Under the pieces are notes generated by a model. It had not been told where the DNA came from. It ran no database searches and saw nothing but the letters and a program-made list of their open reading frames with translations. 64,000 bases of DNA from contig CAMYMH010000023.1 of the NCBI GenBank assembly GCA_947259275.1, positions 1 to 64,000 of the forward strand, given 5' to 3'. Position 1 is the first letter of the stretch. Every line of letters starts with the position of its first letter. The translations under genes were made by a program, and so were the position numbers. Of the stretch, positions 55,761 to 64,000 are shown piece after piece. The DNA is from an uncultured Acidimicrobiaceae bacterium. GTDB lineage: Bacteria; Actinomycetota; Acidimicrobiia; Spongiisociales; SHLN01.

Positions 55761-57094
55761 TGGCTGACCTGTTCGAGGCCGAGCGAGAGCAACGGCGGGC
55801 GGCCGCCCAGCCGCTGGCGGCGCGCATGCGGCCCCGCACCCTCGACGAGGTCGTCGGTCAGGAAGCGCTGGTCGGGCCCGGCGCCGCCTTCCGGACGGTG
55901 GTCGAGAGCGGCCGGCCTCCCTCGGTGATCCTGTGGGGCCCTCCCGGCACCGGCAAGACCACGCTGGCCCGGCTGATAGCCACCACCACGGATGGCTTCT
56001 TCGAGCAGCTCTCGGCCGTCTCCGCCGGTATCAAGGATGTTCGCGAGATACTCGCTAAGGCTCTGGAGCGCCTGGGAGAGGGACTGGGACGGACCGTGCT
56101 CTTCCTCGACGAGATCCACCGCTTCACCAAGGCCCAGCAGGACGGCCTGCTGCCCGGCGTTGAAGACGGCACCATCGTCCTGGTGGGAGCCACGACCGAG
56201 AACCCTTTCTTCGAGGTCAACTCGCCGCTCATCAGCCGCGCCAGCCTGTTCCGTCTGTCGGCCCTCGCGCCACAGGATCTCAAGCTGCTCATCGATCGGG
56301 CAATGGAGGATGGCGAGCGGGGCCTTGGCGCTCTCGGGGTCGGCCTGGATGAGGAAGCGGGACACGAGTTGTCCGAGCGGGTCGGTGGTGATGCCCGGCT
56401 GGCGCTCAACGCGCTGGAGACCGCCGCCATCCTGGTGGCCGGGCGGGGCGCGACCTCGATCGCGGTGGCCGACGTCGAGGAGGCACTGCAGCGCCGGATC
56501 ATTCGCTACGACAAGGGGGGCGACCGTCACTACGACGTGATTTCGGCCTTCATCAAGAGCCTGCGGGGTTCCGATCCTGATGCCGCCGTTTATTGGCTCC
56601 ACACCATGCTCGAGGCGGGGGAAGATCCCGAGTTCATCGTGCGCAGGATGATCATCCTCGCCTCCGAGGACGTGGGGCTGGCCGATAGCCGGGCGCTGGC
56701 GGTGGCGACCGACGCGGCCTATGCGCTCAGCTACGTTGGGCTCCCCGAGGCGGGCTATGCGCTCACCCATGCCGCCCTCTACCTGGCACTTGCGCCCAAG
56801 TCGAACTCCGTCACCCGGGCGATGGGTGCCGCCCGGGAGGCGGTCCGGGCCAGAGCCACCACCGAGGTGCCCGGGCACCTGCGCAGCACCGGCTATCCGG
56901 GCGCCGAGCAGCTCGGCCACGGCGCCGGCTACCGATACCCCCATGACGACCCCGCCGGCGTCATCGCCCAGCAGTACCTGCCGGATGAGTTGAAGGAGGC
57001 GATCTTGTATCGGCCGGGCGGCCTCGGGGAGGAGGCTGAGCTGGCGGAAGAGCAGGCATCGAAGGACGAGATCCTGGGGAAGAAGCGGATCTGA
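55760..57094 (+). CDS. rarA: replication-associated recombination protein A (AAA+ ATPase)
   Basis: 444 residues. RPRTLDEVVGQEALVGPGAA, Walker A WGPPGTGKTTLARL, Walker B LFLDEIHRFTKAQQDGLLPG, sensor GATTENPFFEVNSPLISR, and the C-terminal MgsA tetramerisation domain (FIVRRMIILASEDVGLAD, GYRYPHDDPAGV). Acts at stalled forks, related to clamp loaders. The ATG overlaps the aspS stop (TGATG). Confidence 0.93.
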   Translation: MADLFEAEREQRRAAAQPLAARMRPRTLDEVVGQEALVGPGAAFRTVVESGRPPSVILWGPPGTGKTTLARLIATTTDGFFEQLSAVSAGIKDVREILAKALERLGEGLGRTVLFLDEIHRFTKAQQDGLLPGVEDGTIVLVGATTENPFFEVNSPLISRASLFRLSALAPQDLKLLIDRAMEDGERGLGALGVGLDEEAGHELSERVGGDARLALNALETAAILVAGRGATSIAVADVEEALQRRIIRYDKGGDRHYDVISAFIKSLRGSDPDAAVYWLHTMLEAGEDPEFIVRRMIILASEDVGLADSRALAVATDAAYALSYVGLPEAGYALTHAALYLALAPKSNSVTRAMGAAREAVRARATTEVPGHLRSTGYPGAEQLGHGAGYRYPHDDPAGVIAQQYLPDELKEAILYRPGGLGEEAELAEEQASKDEILGKKRI

Positions 57095-57179
57095 GTCCCA
57101 AGTCCCAAGAGCCAAGACCCAAGACCCAAGACGAAGATCGCGCATTCTGGCTTGGGAGCTGCGACTTGGGACTTGGGAC
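57095..57179 (+). repeat. paired period-7 repeats forming a long inverted repeat
   Basis: Left arm 57095-57136: GTCCCAA x2, GAGCCAA, GACCCAA x2, GACGAAG. Right arm 57145-57179: TTCTGGC, TTGGGAG, CTGCGAC, TTGGGAC x2. The outer 15 bases (57095-57109 and 57165-57179) are perfectly complementary, so the spacer between rarA and alaS can fold into a hairpin. The right arm is of G3N4 type. Confidence 0.85.
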
Positions 57180-57187
57180 TGGTTAGA

Positions 57188-57206
57188 GGCCGCCCAGGAG
57201 GCGGCC
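57188..57206 (+). promoter_or_regulatory. hairpin GGCCGCC-CAGGA-GGCGGCC in the alaS leader
   Basis: Seven-base perfect arms around a five-base loop, ending 17 bases before the alaS ATG. It could be a leader hairpin or the end of the upstream terminator structure; no T-box sequence is seen. Confidence 0.4.
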
Positions 57207-57223
57207 GCTAACCTTCTTCCTCC

Positions 57224-59842
57224 ATGGACCACAATGCGATTCGCCAGGGATTCATTGACTTCTTCGTCGAACGAGGTCATACCCGGGTGCCCAGCGCCGC
57301 CCTGATACCGCCGGATCCAACACTGTTGCTCACCAACGCCGGGATGGTCCAGTTCAAGCCGTACATGCTTGGCGAGGAGAGGCCTCCCTATCCGCGGGCG
57401 GTGACGGTCCAAAAGGTCGCCCGCACCATCGATATCGACATCATTGGCACCACCGCCCGACATCTCACCTTCTTCGAGATGCTCGGCAACTTCAGTTTTG
57501 GTGACTATTTCAAGGAGAAGGCGATTCCCTACGCCTACGACTTGCTGACTGAGGTATTCGGTCTCGACCCCGACCGCCTCTGGTATACGGTGTTCGAGGA
57601 CGACGACGAGGCGGCCGAAATCTGGCTCGACGGCGTCGGGGTGCCTGCCGACCGCCTCCAACGCCGGGGGGTGGAAGACAACTTCTGGCAGATGGGAGTA
57701 CCCGGGCCGTGCGGTCCGTCTTCGGAGGTGTTCTACGACAAGGGTCCTGAGTACGGTCCGGACGGGGGACCGATCGTGGACGAAGAGCGTTTCACGGAGA
57801 TCTGGAACCTGGTTTTCATGCAGAACATCCAGGACGAGCCGTACCACGTCATTGGCGACCTCCCCGCCAAGAACATCGACACCGGCGCCGGCCTGGAACG
57901 GGTCGCCATGGTTCTGCAGCAGAAAGACAGTGTCTTTGAAGTCGACACGCTGCTACCCGTCCGCCAGGCGGGTGAGCAATACGTAGATCGACGTTACGGG
58001 GACGACGAGCAGGTGGATGTCAGCCTTCGGATCCTGGCCGACCATGGTCGCGCCCTGACCTTTCTCATCGGCGACGGGGTAGTGCCGTCGAACGAAGGCC
58101 GTGGATACGTATTGCGTCGCCTCATCCGGCGGGCGGTTCGCCGGGCCTGGACGCTGGGAGGGACCGACTCGGTGACCGATGTGTTGGCGGAGGCGACCAT
58201 CGCCATGATGAAGGACGCCTACCCGGAGCTGCATGAGCGACGGGACCACATCCTCAGCACCGCCGAGCGCGAGGAGGACAGCTTCCGCCGGACGCTCGAG
58301 ACCGGCAGCGCCCTGCTGGACGAAGAGCTGGCGAAGGTAAGCGACGTGCTTCCCGGGCCGGTGGCGTTCAAGCTCCACGACACCTACGGGTTTCCGATCG
58401 AAGTAACCACCGAAATTGCCGAAGAGCGGGGACTCTCGGTCGACCGGGCCGCCTTCGACGACGCAATGGACGAGCAACGGCACCAGGCCCGTCAGGCCTG
58501 GAAAGGAACGGGGGCGGCGGCCGAAGCCGAGGAATATCGGAGAGTGCTGTCGGACGTCGACCTCACCGACTTTCTCGGATACGACTTCGAAGACTCCGAG
58601 AGCCGCATCGTGGCCCTGCTGCGTGACGGTGAATCGGTCGAGAGTCTCGAAGTCGGCGAGGCCGGCGAGGTGTTTCTCGACCGCACCCCCTTCTATGCCG
58701 AAGCCGGCGGCCAGGTGGGTGACACCGGCACCATCTGGACGGAGACCGGCTCGGTGGTGGTGAACGACACGCAATTCGCCATCCAGGGCATCAACAGCCA
58801 CCGGGTCACCGTCGCCAAGGGAGTCATCCGGCTGGATCAGGAGGCGAGGGCCGAGCTCGACCGCACCCGTCGCGAACGGATCCGCAAGAGCCACACGGGG
58901 ACTCACATACTCCACTCAGCCCTCCGTTCCATCCTCGGCGATCATGCCCGCCAGGCGGGTTCGCTGGTCGAAGCCGGCCGCCTCCGCTTCGACTTCTCCC
59001 ACCACGCTGCCCTCGACCCCGAGGAGCTGTCTGCGGTTGAGGCACTGGCGAATGATCACGTGATCGAGAACGCCCGGGTAACCGCCTTCGAGACCACGAA
59101 ACAGGAAGCCGAGGCGATGGGGGCGATCGCCTTCTTCGGTGACAAGTACGGCGAAACCGTCCGGGTGGTGGAGGCCGGGAGCTTTTCGCGTGAGCTGTGT
59201 GGCGGCACCCACACCACCACCACCGGCCAGGTCGGTCCGCTCATCATCACCTCCGAGGGCTCGATTGGCTCCAACATGCGGCGGGTGGAAGCCCTCACCG
59301 GCTCGGCGGCTTATCAACACATCGTGGAGCTCCGCGCCCAGTTGGCCGATGCCGCCTCGGTGCTCCAGACCGGCGTCGGGAACGTTGGCTCTGCCCTGAC
59401 TGCCCTGGTGGCCCGCTCCCAGGACCAGGAGCAACGGCTCGGCGCCTTCGAAGACCGCTACCGGGCAGAGGCAGCCGGCGGCCTGACCGAGGATCCCGAG
59501 CGAGTGAACGGAAGTGCCATCGTGGTCTCCGCCGTCCCGGGTGCCTCGACCGAGGACCTGCGTCTGCTGGCCTTTCAAGCGCGTGACCAGGTGGCCCCGG
59601 CAGTAGTCGTCCTGGGAAGTGAGCGGGAAGGCAAGGCCCAATTGGTGGCGGTGGTATCTCCGGATTTGGTGGCCAAAGGCGTATCGGCCCGGGCGGTCAT
59701 CACCAGTCCGGCGCAGGTGGTCGGCGGGGGAGGCGGAGGCGACGACGAGGTGGCCCAGGCAGGCGGTCCCCGGGGCGGGCAACTGGCTGAGGCGCTCGAG
59801 AAGGCGGGCGAAGACCTGCGTACGCTCCTGTCCTCGCTCTGA
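57224..59842 (+). CDS. alaS: alanyl-tRNA synthetase
   Basis: 872 residues, full length. Catalytic core (RQGFIDFFVERGHTRVPSAA, TFFEMLGNFSFGDYFKE), editing domain with SHTGTHILHSALRSILGDHA and the second zinc ligand pair in ELCGGTHTTTTGQVG, and C-terminal DHHA1/C-Ala ending GGGGGGDDEVAQAGG. Charges tRNA-Ala and clears Ser/Gly mischarging. Followed by ruvX after 11 bases, the usual alaS-ruvX-mltG-aroE order. Confidence 0.96.
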   Translation: MDHNAIRQGFIDFFVERGHTRVPSAALIPPDPTLLLTNAGMVQFKPYMLGEERPPYPRAVTVQKVARTIDIDIIGTTARHLTFFEMLGNFSFGDYFKEKAIPYAYDLLTEVFGLDPDRLWYTVFEDDDEAAEIWLDGVGVPADRLQRRGVEDNFWQMGVPGPCGPSSEVFYDKGPEYGPDGGPIVDEERFTEIWNLVFMQNIQDEPYHVIGDLPAKNIDTGAGLERVAMVLQQKDSVFEVDTLLPVRQAGEQYVDRRYGDDEQVDVSLRILADHGRALTFLIGDGVVPSNEGRGYVLRRLIRRAVRRAWTLGGTDSVTDVLAEATIAMMKDAYPELHERRDHILSTAEREEDSFRRTLETGSALLDEELAKVSDVLPGPVAFKLHDTYGFPIEVTTEIAEERGLSVDRAAFDDAMDEQRHQARQAWKGTGAAAEAEEYRRVLSDVDLTDFLGYDFEDSESRIVALLRDGESVESLEVGEAGEVFLDRTPFYAEAGGQVGDTGTIWTETGSVVVNDTQFAIQGINSHRVTVAKGVIRLDQEARAELDRTRRERIRKSHTGTHILHSALRSILGDHARQAGSLVEAGRLRFDFSHHAALDPEELSAVEALANDHVIENARVTAFETTKQEAEAMGAIAFFGDKYGETVRVVEAGSFSRELCGGTHTTTTGQVGPLIITSEGSIGSNMRRVEALTGSAAYQHIVELRAQLADAASVLQTGVGNVGSALTALVARSQDQEQRLGAFEDRYRAEAAGGLTEDPERVNGSAIVVSAVPGASTEDLRLLAFQARDQVAPAVVVLGSEREGKAQLVAVVSPDLVAKGVSARAVITSPAQVVGGGGGGDDEVAQAGGPRGGQLAEALEKAGEDLRTLLSSL

Positions 59843-59853
59843 GGCGGCGCCCG

Positions 59854-60258
59854 GTGGGACGATTGCTCGGACTCGACTACGGAACCAAGCGGGTCGGGGT
59901 TGCCATCTCGGATTCGTCGCGGCTCATCGCCTCCCCGTACGCGGTGCTCGAGGCGGGGGCGGCCCTTCCGGCGCTCGAAGAGATCCTGGCGGCCGAGGAG
60001 GTCGATGCCTTCGTGGTCGGCCTGCCGCTCTCGCTATCGGGAGAGGAAGGGGCTTCAGCCGCAGCCGCCCGCTCCTTCGGCCGGGAGGTTGCCGAGGCCA
60101 CCGGCCTCGAGGTGGTGTTTGTTGACGAGCGGTTCACTACCAAGGTGGCCGAGGACACCCTGATAGCCGGAGGCGTGCGCCGGGCGAAGCGGCGCGATAT
60201 CCGCGACAAAATGGCCGCGACCGTTATGTTGCAGGGACACCTAGATTCCTTGCGATGA
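59854..60258 (+). CDS. ruvX: RuvX/YqgF Holliday junction resolvase-like nuclease
   Basis: 134 residues from GTG. RNase H-like: GLDYGTKRVGVAISDSSRLI, VVGLPLSLSGEEG, VVFVDERFTTKVAEDTL and RDKMAATVMLQGHLD. Known as pre-16S rRNA nuclease YqgF/RuvX. ATGA overlap with mltG. Confidence 0.92.
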   Translation: MGRLLGLDYGTKRVGVAISDSSRLIASPYAVLEAGAALPALEEILAAEEVDAFVVGLPLSLSGEEGASAAAARSFGREVAEATGLEVVFVDERFTTKVAEDTLIAGGVRRAKRRDIRDKMAATVMLQGHLDSLR

Positions 60259-61385
60259 CCTCACAGATGACTGTTGTCCCTCAATATGATCCGATTCCGC
60301 CGCGCCGTCCCTTCTGGGTGGCGCCGCTGATCGCCGTCGTCTTGTTATCGGCCGGCGCCTTCGCCACGGTGCAGATCGGGACCTGGGCAGGGGAGTCGGT
60401 TCGCCCCGACGCCGCCACCACACTGCCGGCCGGTATCCCGGTCACCCTCGAAATCCCGAGCGGATCGACGGTGCGAAACATCGGGTCGCTCTTGGAAGAC
60501 GCCAGCGTTATCGCGTCATCGGTCGAGTTTGTCGACGAGGTAGCGGTTCGTGACCTCGACTCGGCGCTCAAGGCCGGGTCGTACAGCCTCACGACGGGAA
60601 TGGGCATCGAGGCGGTCCTCGAAGAGCTGGTGCGGGGACCGAGCGGTGGCGAGACGTTCCGAATCACGGTTATCGAGGGCTTGTGGATTGATGAGGTCAT
60701 CGCCTCACTCTCCCGCCAGACCGACTACACCGCCGAGGAACTCACCGAACCGCTGCTAACGGGGACGGTCACATCCCTTCTCATGCCGGATGGCTTTGCC
60801 GGGGACCGCCTCAGTCAGTGGGAGGGCCTGCTCTTCCCCGACACGTATGAGTTCTTCGTCGATGCCTCCGCCGCGACCATCGTCGGGACGCTGGTTTCGA
60901 CCATGGAAGATCGTGTCGCTGCAGTCGACTGGTCGCGACTCGAGTCGCTCGGCCTGGTCGACGACCCCGAGACAGCCTCAAACGAGGCCATTTACGAAGC
61001 CCTCATCGTGGCGTCGCTGGTTGAGGCCGAGGCGAAGCTCGACGAAGACCGTCCTCTCATCAGCAGCGTCATCTACAACCGGCTCGAGATCGGGCAAGGA
61101 TTGAACATCGACGCCGCTCTGGTATTCGCCAAGGGTGAACGAGGAGTGCCCCTGGCACAGGATCGCGAGATTGACTCGTTGTACAACACCTACAAGTACG
61201 CCGGTCTGGTGCCGACCCCCATCAGCACCATCCGGAGGGCATCACTCGAGGCGGCTGCCGACCCGGCGGACACCGACTTCTACTACTACGTCGTGGTCGA
61301 TTTCGACGGCCGCCACGGCTTCTCATCGACCCTCGACGAGCACAACGCCAAGGTCGCGAAGGCGCGCGCAGACGGGGTCATATAG
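60255..61385 (+). CDS. mltG: endolytic murein transglycosylase MltG
   Basis: 376 residues. Short cytoplasmic part, one helix (FWVAPLIAVVLLSAGAFATV), a LysM-like subdomain (VTLEIPSGSTVRNIGSLLED), then the YceG catalytic domain with EGLLFPDTYEFF, VASLVEAEAK (catalytic Glu), VIYNRLEIGQGLNIDAALVF and GLVPTPISTI. Cleaves nascent glycan strands at the membrane. Confidence 0.93.
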   Translation: MTSQMTVVPQYDPIPPRRPFWVAPLIAVVLLSAGAFATVQIGTWAGESVRPDAATTLPAGIPVTLEIPSGSTVRNIGSLLEDASVIASSVEFVDEVAVRDLDSALKAGSYSLTTGMGIEAVLEELVRGPSGGETFRITVIEGLWIDEVIASLSRQTDYTAEELTEPLLTGTVTSLLMPDGFAGDRLSQWEGLLFPDTYEFFVDASAATIVGTLVSTMEDRVAAVDWSRLESLGLVDDPETASNEAIYEALIVASLVEAEAKLDEDRPLISSVIYNRLEIGQGLNIDAALVFAKGERGVPLAQDREIDSLYNTYKYAGLVPTPISTIRRASLEAAADPADTDFYYYVVVDFDGRHGFSSTLDEHNAKVAKARADGVI

Positions 61386-61485
61386 ACCCAAGTCCCAAGA
61401 CCCAAGTCCCGAGATCGCAGAGAACCGGTGTGAGCGGGAAGCGGGCAGCGTTTCCTTCGGGTAACGGGCAACGGGTAACGGGAAA
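61385..61485 (+). repeat. paired period-7 repeats between mltG and aroE
   Basis: Left tract 61385-61412: GACCCAA, GTCCCAA, GACCCAA, GTCCCGA. Right tract 61458-61485: CGGGTAA, CGGGCAA, CGGGTAA, CGGGAAA, preceded by CGGGAAG, CGGGCAG at 61435-61448. The right tract is G3N4 on the plus strand. The C-rich tract starts right at the mltG stop and the G-rich one ends 29 bases before the aroE ATG. Confidence 0.8.
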
Positions 61486-61514
61486 CGAGCGGCCCGGGTA
61501 CTACCGTCCCCACC

Positions 61515-62303
61515 ATGCTGAACCTGGCTCTTCTTGGTGATCCAGTCGCTCACAGCCTGTCGCCGCGCCTGCAGGCGGCCGCGCTGGCGGAGACGGGCAT
61601 CGAGGGCTCATATGTGGCCAGGCAAGTTGATGTCGCCGGGTTGGAGGCCGCCATCGGTGAGATCCGGAGCGGGCGGCTCCACGGAGCCAATGTGACCATG
61701 CCCCACAAGGAGCCGGCAGCCCGGCTGGCCGATGTGCTCGAGCCGGACGCGGCGCAAGCCGGCAGCGTGAACACGCTGTGGCTACACGACGGCGCGCTGC
61801 GAGGTGCGAGTACGGACGTCGAAGGGATTCGAAGCGCGTGGGGCGAGCTGCCGGGCGGGCCGGTGCTGCTCCTCGGTGCGGGCGGAGCTGCTGCGGCTGC
61901 CCTGCTCGCGTTGGAAGGTCGACCACTCACGGTGGCGGCCCGACGAGCGGCGGCCGTCCGCCAGCTCATCTCCAGGACCGGGGTGGATGCCTCGGTAGCA
62001 GCTTGGGGTGAGGCGGTCGACGGGGCGGTCGTGGTCAACGCAACCGCACTCGGAATGCATGGTGAAACTCTTCCGGATGGCCTCTTGCAAGCAGCCAGCG
62101 GACTGTTCGAAATGCCATACGGGCCTTCTCAGACACCCGCCGTCGAGCGCGCCAGATCCCTCGGTCTACCGGTGGTCGAAGGGATCGACCTGCTGGTGTG
62201 GCAGGCCGCCCTCTCCTTCGGGCGTTGGACCGGGCTCACCCCCTCTGTGGCGGCTATGCGAGCGGCGCTCGAATCCGACCACTCGCCGGGGTCGAATCTC
62301 TAA
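61515..62303 (+). CDS. aroE: shikimate dehydrogenase
   Basis: 262 residues. LALLGDPVAHSLSPRLQAAA, the catalytic lysine in NVTMPHKEPAARLAD, GSVNTLW, the aspartate in ASTDVEGIRSAW, a glycine-rich NADP loop LLLGAGGAAAAALLAL, and VNATALGMHGE. Reduces 3-dehydroshikimate with NADPH in aromatic amino acid synthesis. It is a somewhat short member but complete. It precedes the PilB-like gene. Confidence 0.92.
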   Translation: MLNLALLGDPVAHSLSPRLQAAALAETGIEGSYVARQVDVAGLEAAIGEIRSGRLHGANVTMPHKEPAARLADVLEPDAAQAGSVNTLWLHDGALRGASTDVEGIRSAWGELPGGPVLLLGAGGAAAAALLALEGRPLTVAARRAAAVRQLISRTGVDASVAAWGEAVDGAVVVNATALGMHGETLPDGLLQAASGLFEMPYGPSQTPAVERARSLGLPVVEGIDLLVWQAALSFGRWTGLTPSVAAMRAALESDHSPGSNL

Positions 62304-62355
62304 AGGGGCCCGTCCTCGCTGCCGAAGGGCACGGGGATAGAGGCAAGGAGAAAAC

Positions 62356-63996
62356 GTGACTACCGAAGCGCGGCATCTCGGCACGATGCTGCTCCAGGAG
62401 GGCCTGCTGAGCCGGGCGGATCTCGATCGCGCCACCGAGGTCCAGACCGAGACCGGCATGCCGTTGGGGCGGATCCTGGTCGAAGAAGGATTTGTCAAGG
62501 AGACCGACCTCGTCAAGACCCTGGCGCGCCATATCGGGCTCGAGTTCGTTTCGCTCGATGAGGTGTCTATCGACCCATCGGCGACCGCCCTGGTACCGGA
62601 GGCCCTGGCCCGGCGCTATGCGGCGATTCCGATCGGCTTCGACGAGGACGGCAGTCTGCTCGTCGCCATGGCCGACCCCGCCAACGTGTTGGCAATCGAC
62701 GACATTCGCGCCATCACCGGAATGGATGTCCGCCCGAAAGTCGCCACCCGCACCGAGGTAGAGGACGCCATCTCCCGGATGGCACAGTTCGACGACGCCG
62801 TCTCCGATCTTGGCGAACTGCTCGACGACGCCGCCGAAGTCGAGGATCTTGGTGCCCTCGAGGCCTCGGTGGACGAGGCACCAGTTGTCAAGCTGGTCAA
62901 CACCATCATCACCCGTGCCATCAACGAGCGCGCTTCGGACATTCACATCGAGCCGGGGGAGAAGGACTTGCGGGTCCGGTTCCGGATCGACGGCGTGCTG
63001 CACGAAGCCATGACCACGCCGCGCGCCATCACCAACGCCATGGTGAGCCGCCTCAAGATCATGGCCGACATCAATATCGCCGAACGGCGGATTCCTCAGG
63101 ACGGCCGGATCAGCCTGAAGGTACAGAACCGGCAGGTCGATCTGCGTGTTGCAACCCTGCCCTCGGTGTACGGGGAGAAGGTCGTCCTTCGTATTCTCGA
63201 CCGCAGCTCGATTCTCCTCGAGCTCACCGACCTCGGCTTCAGCGATCACAACCTGGCCCGCTTCGAATCGTCATACACCAAGCCCTACGGTGCGATCCTC
63301 GTTACCGGGCCAACCGGCTCCGGGAAGTCGACCACCCTCTACGCCACCCTCAACGTGCTGAATCGCCCCGAGGTGAACATCATCACCACTGAGGATCCGG
63401 TCGAGTACCGGTTGGCCGGTATCACTCAGGTCCAGGTGAACCGCAAGGCCGGCCTGACATTCGCATCGGCCTTGCGCTCGATCCTGCGTGCCGACCCGGA
63501 CATTGCCCTCATCGGTGAGATCCGCGACCGCGAGACGGCGCAGATTGCCATCGAAGCGGCCCTCACCGGCCACCTGGTGCTGTCAACGCTCCATACCAAC
63601 GACTCGTCCTCCTCTATCGGGCGACTCATTGAAATGGACGTCGAGCCGTACCTGGTGGCGTCGTCGATTGATGCGGTGCTGGCCCAGCGTCTGGCCCGCC
63701 GCCTGTGTGAGAAGTGCCGGGTTTCGGCCAAGCCCGACACCGAACAATTCGAGGCCGCATCGGTTGCGGTTCCGAAAGAGGTGTTCCTTCCGGAGGGCTG
63801 CACCGCGTGCGCCAGTACCGGCTATCGAGGCCGGATGGCCCTCCATGAAGTGATGCTCGTCAGCGAGGACATTCAAAGAATGGCCGTTGAACGCCGTCCG
63901 TCGGACGAGATTCAGGCGATCGCCATCGAGCAGGGTATGACCACGCTGTGGCAGGACGGCCTCTCGGCGAGGCGCTCGTCAACAAGCGGCTGCTGA
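62356..63996 (+). CDS. pilB: type IV pilus/type II secretion ATPase PilB/GspE, 3' end apparently frameshifted
   Basis: 546 residues as read, from GTG with AAGGAG before it. MshEN-type N-domain (LGTMLLQEGLLSRADLDRAT), then the ATPase: ERASDIHIEPGEKDLRVRFR, Walker A TGPTGSGKSTTLYATL, Asp box IITTEDPVEYRL, Walker B LRADPDIALIGEIRDRETAQ, His box GHLVLSTLHTND, and a CxxC zinc pair (LCEKCR, CTACAST). After MTTLWQDGL the frame runs to a stop at 63994-63996. Removing two bases of the CTCT at 63961-63964 instead gives GEALVNKRLLS, matching the expected PilB C-terminus and staying open to the window end. It powers pilus assembly and probably serves the pilins at 48655-52017. Confidence 0.88.
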   Translation: MTTEARHLGTMLLQEGLLSRADLDRATEVQTETGMPLGRILVEEGFVKETDLVKTLARHIGLEFVSLDEVSIDPSATALVPEALARRYAAIPIGFDEDGSLLVAMADPANVLAIDDIRAITGMDVRPKVATRTEVEDAISRMAQFDDAVSDLGELLDDAAEVEDLGALEASVDEAPVVKLVNTIITRAINERASDIHIEPGEKDLRVRFRIDGVLHEAMTTPRAITNAMVSRLKIMADINIAERRIPQDGRISLKVQNRQVDLRVATLPSVYGEKVVLRILDRSSILLELTDLGFSDHNLARFESSYTKPYGAILVTGPTGSGKSTTLYATLNVLNRPEVNIITTEDPVEYRLAGITQVQVNRKAGLTFASALRSILRADPDIALIGEIRDRETAQIAIEAALTGHLVLSTLHTNDSSSSIGRLIEMDVEPYLVASSIDAVLAQRLARRLCEKCRVSAKPDTEQFEAASVAVPKEVFLPEGCTACASTGYRGRMALHEVMLVSEDIQRMAVERRPSDEIQAIAIEQGMTTLWQDGLSARRSSTSGC

Positions 63997-64000
63997 GCCG

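Noticed and set aside
55667-57847. 726-residue open frame on the minus strand across rarA and alaS
   Set aside because: Antisense to two clear housekeeping genes with intact motifs. It is rich in His/Gly/Arg without any recognisable domain, as expected from high GC.

Overview
The window is high-GC, gene-dense chromosomal DNA from an actinobacterium. Three things support this: a mycothiol synthase (mshD), the phosphatidylinositol-mannoside cassette (pgsA, a PatA-type acyltransferase, a PimA-type mannosyltransferase), and a housekeeping gene order thrS-HIT-pgsA-patA-pimA-pdxS-pdxT-yebC-ruvC-ruvA-ruvB-yajC-secD-secF-apt-rel-MBL-hisS-aspS-rarA-alaS-ruvX-mltG-aroE that, from memory, matches mycobacteria and other Actinobacteria. 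Lipoproteins with Thr/Ser-rich linkers, DxDGDG-repeat secreted proteins and type IV pilus genes suggest the class Acidimicrobiia; that placement is an inference. No rRNA, tRNA, CRISPR array, integrase or intact insertion sequence was seen.

Positions 1-23,400 are a mosaic of short, mostly independent transcription units. They hold an ECF sigma factor cut by the window edge with two small genes beside it, a large secreted S55-type/CHRD/DxDGDG-repeat protein, an aminotransferase, three hydrolase-type enzymes (two metallo-beta-lactamase folds and an amidohydrolase), a Rieske oxygenase, lipoproteins, asparagine synthetase, a tandem-HTH protein, a GGDEF-EAL protein, an AlkD-like protein, a patatin-like lipase, mshD and a degenerate phosphotransferase. 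Hidden at 19046-19282 on the minus strand is a 78-residue gene interrupted by an in-frame TGA. It reads as a SelW/SelT/SelH (Rdx) family selenoprotein with a CxxU motif, and a SECIS-like hairpin lies just after the TGA. It precedes the alkD-like gene in an apparent operon.

Positions 23,400-48,600 carry the conserved core: thrS-HIT, then an RND exporter, a small membrane protein and citrate synthase set between HIT and the pgsA-patA-pimA operon. These are followed by a DUF3048 lipoprotein, the PLP synthase pdxST, yebC, the Holliday-junction genes ruvCAB, queA-tgt, yajC-secD-secF, apt and a bifunctional (p)ppGpp synthetase/hydrolase.

Positions 48,600-64,000 hold three pilin-like genes (PilV-, PilW- and PilX-like) between rel and a glyoxalase-II-like hydrolase, then hisS-aspS-rarA-alaS-ruvX-mltG-aroE. 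The last gene is a PilB/GspE-type ATPase whose 3' end appears frameshifted by a dinucleotide duplication. The pilins and the ATPase probably serve one pilus or secretion machine.

The intergenic spacers hold two unusual repeat classes. One is a family of period-7 tandem repeats, many of G3N4 form and so able in principle to form quadruplexes, in at least ten spacers with different unit sequences. The other is a 130-160 bp composite palindromic element present three times (about 10.2, 22.4 and 40.6 kb).
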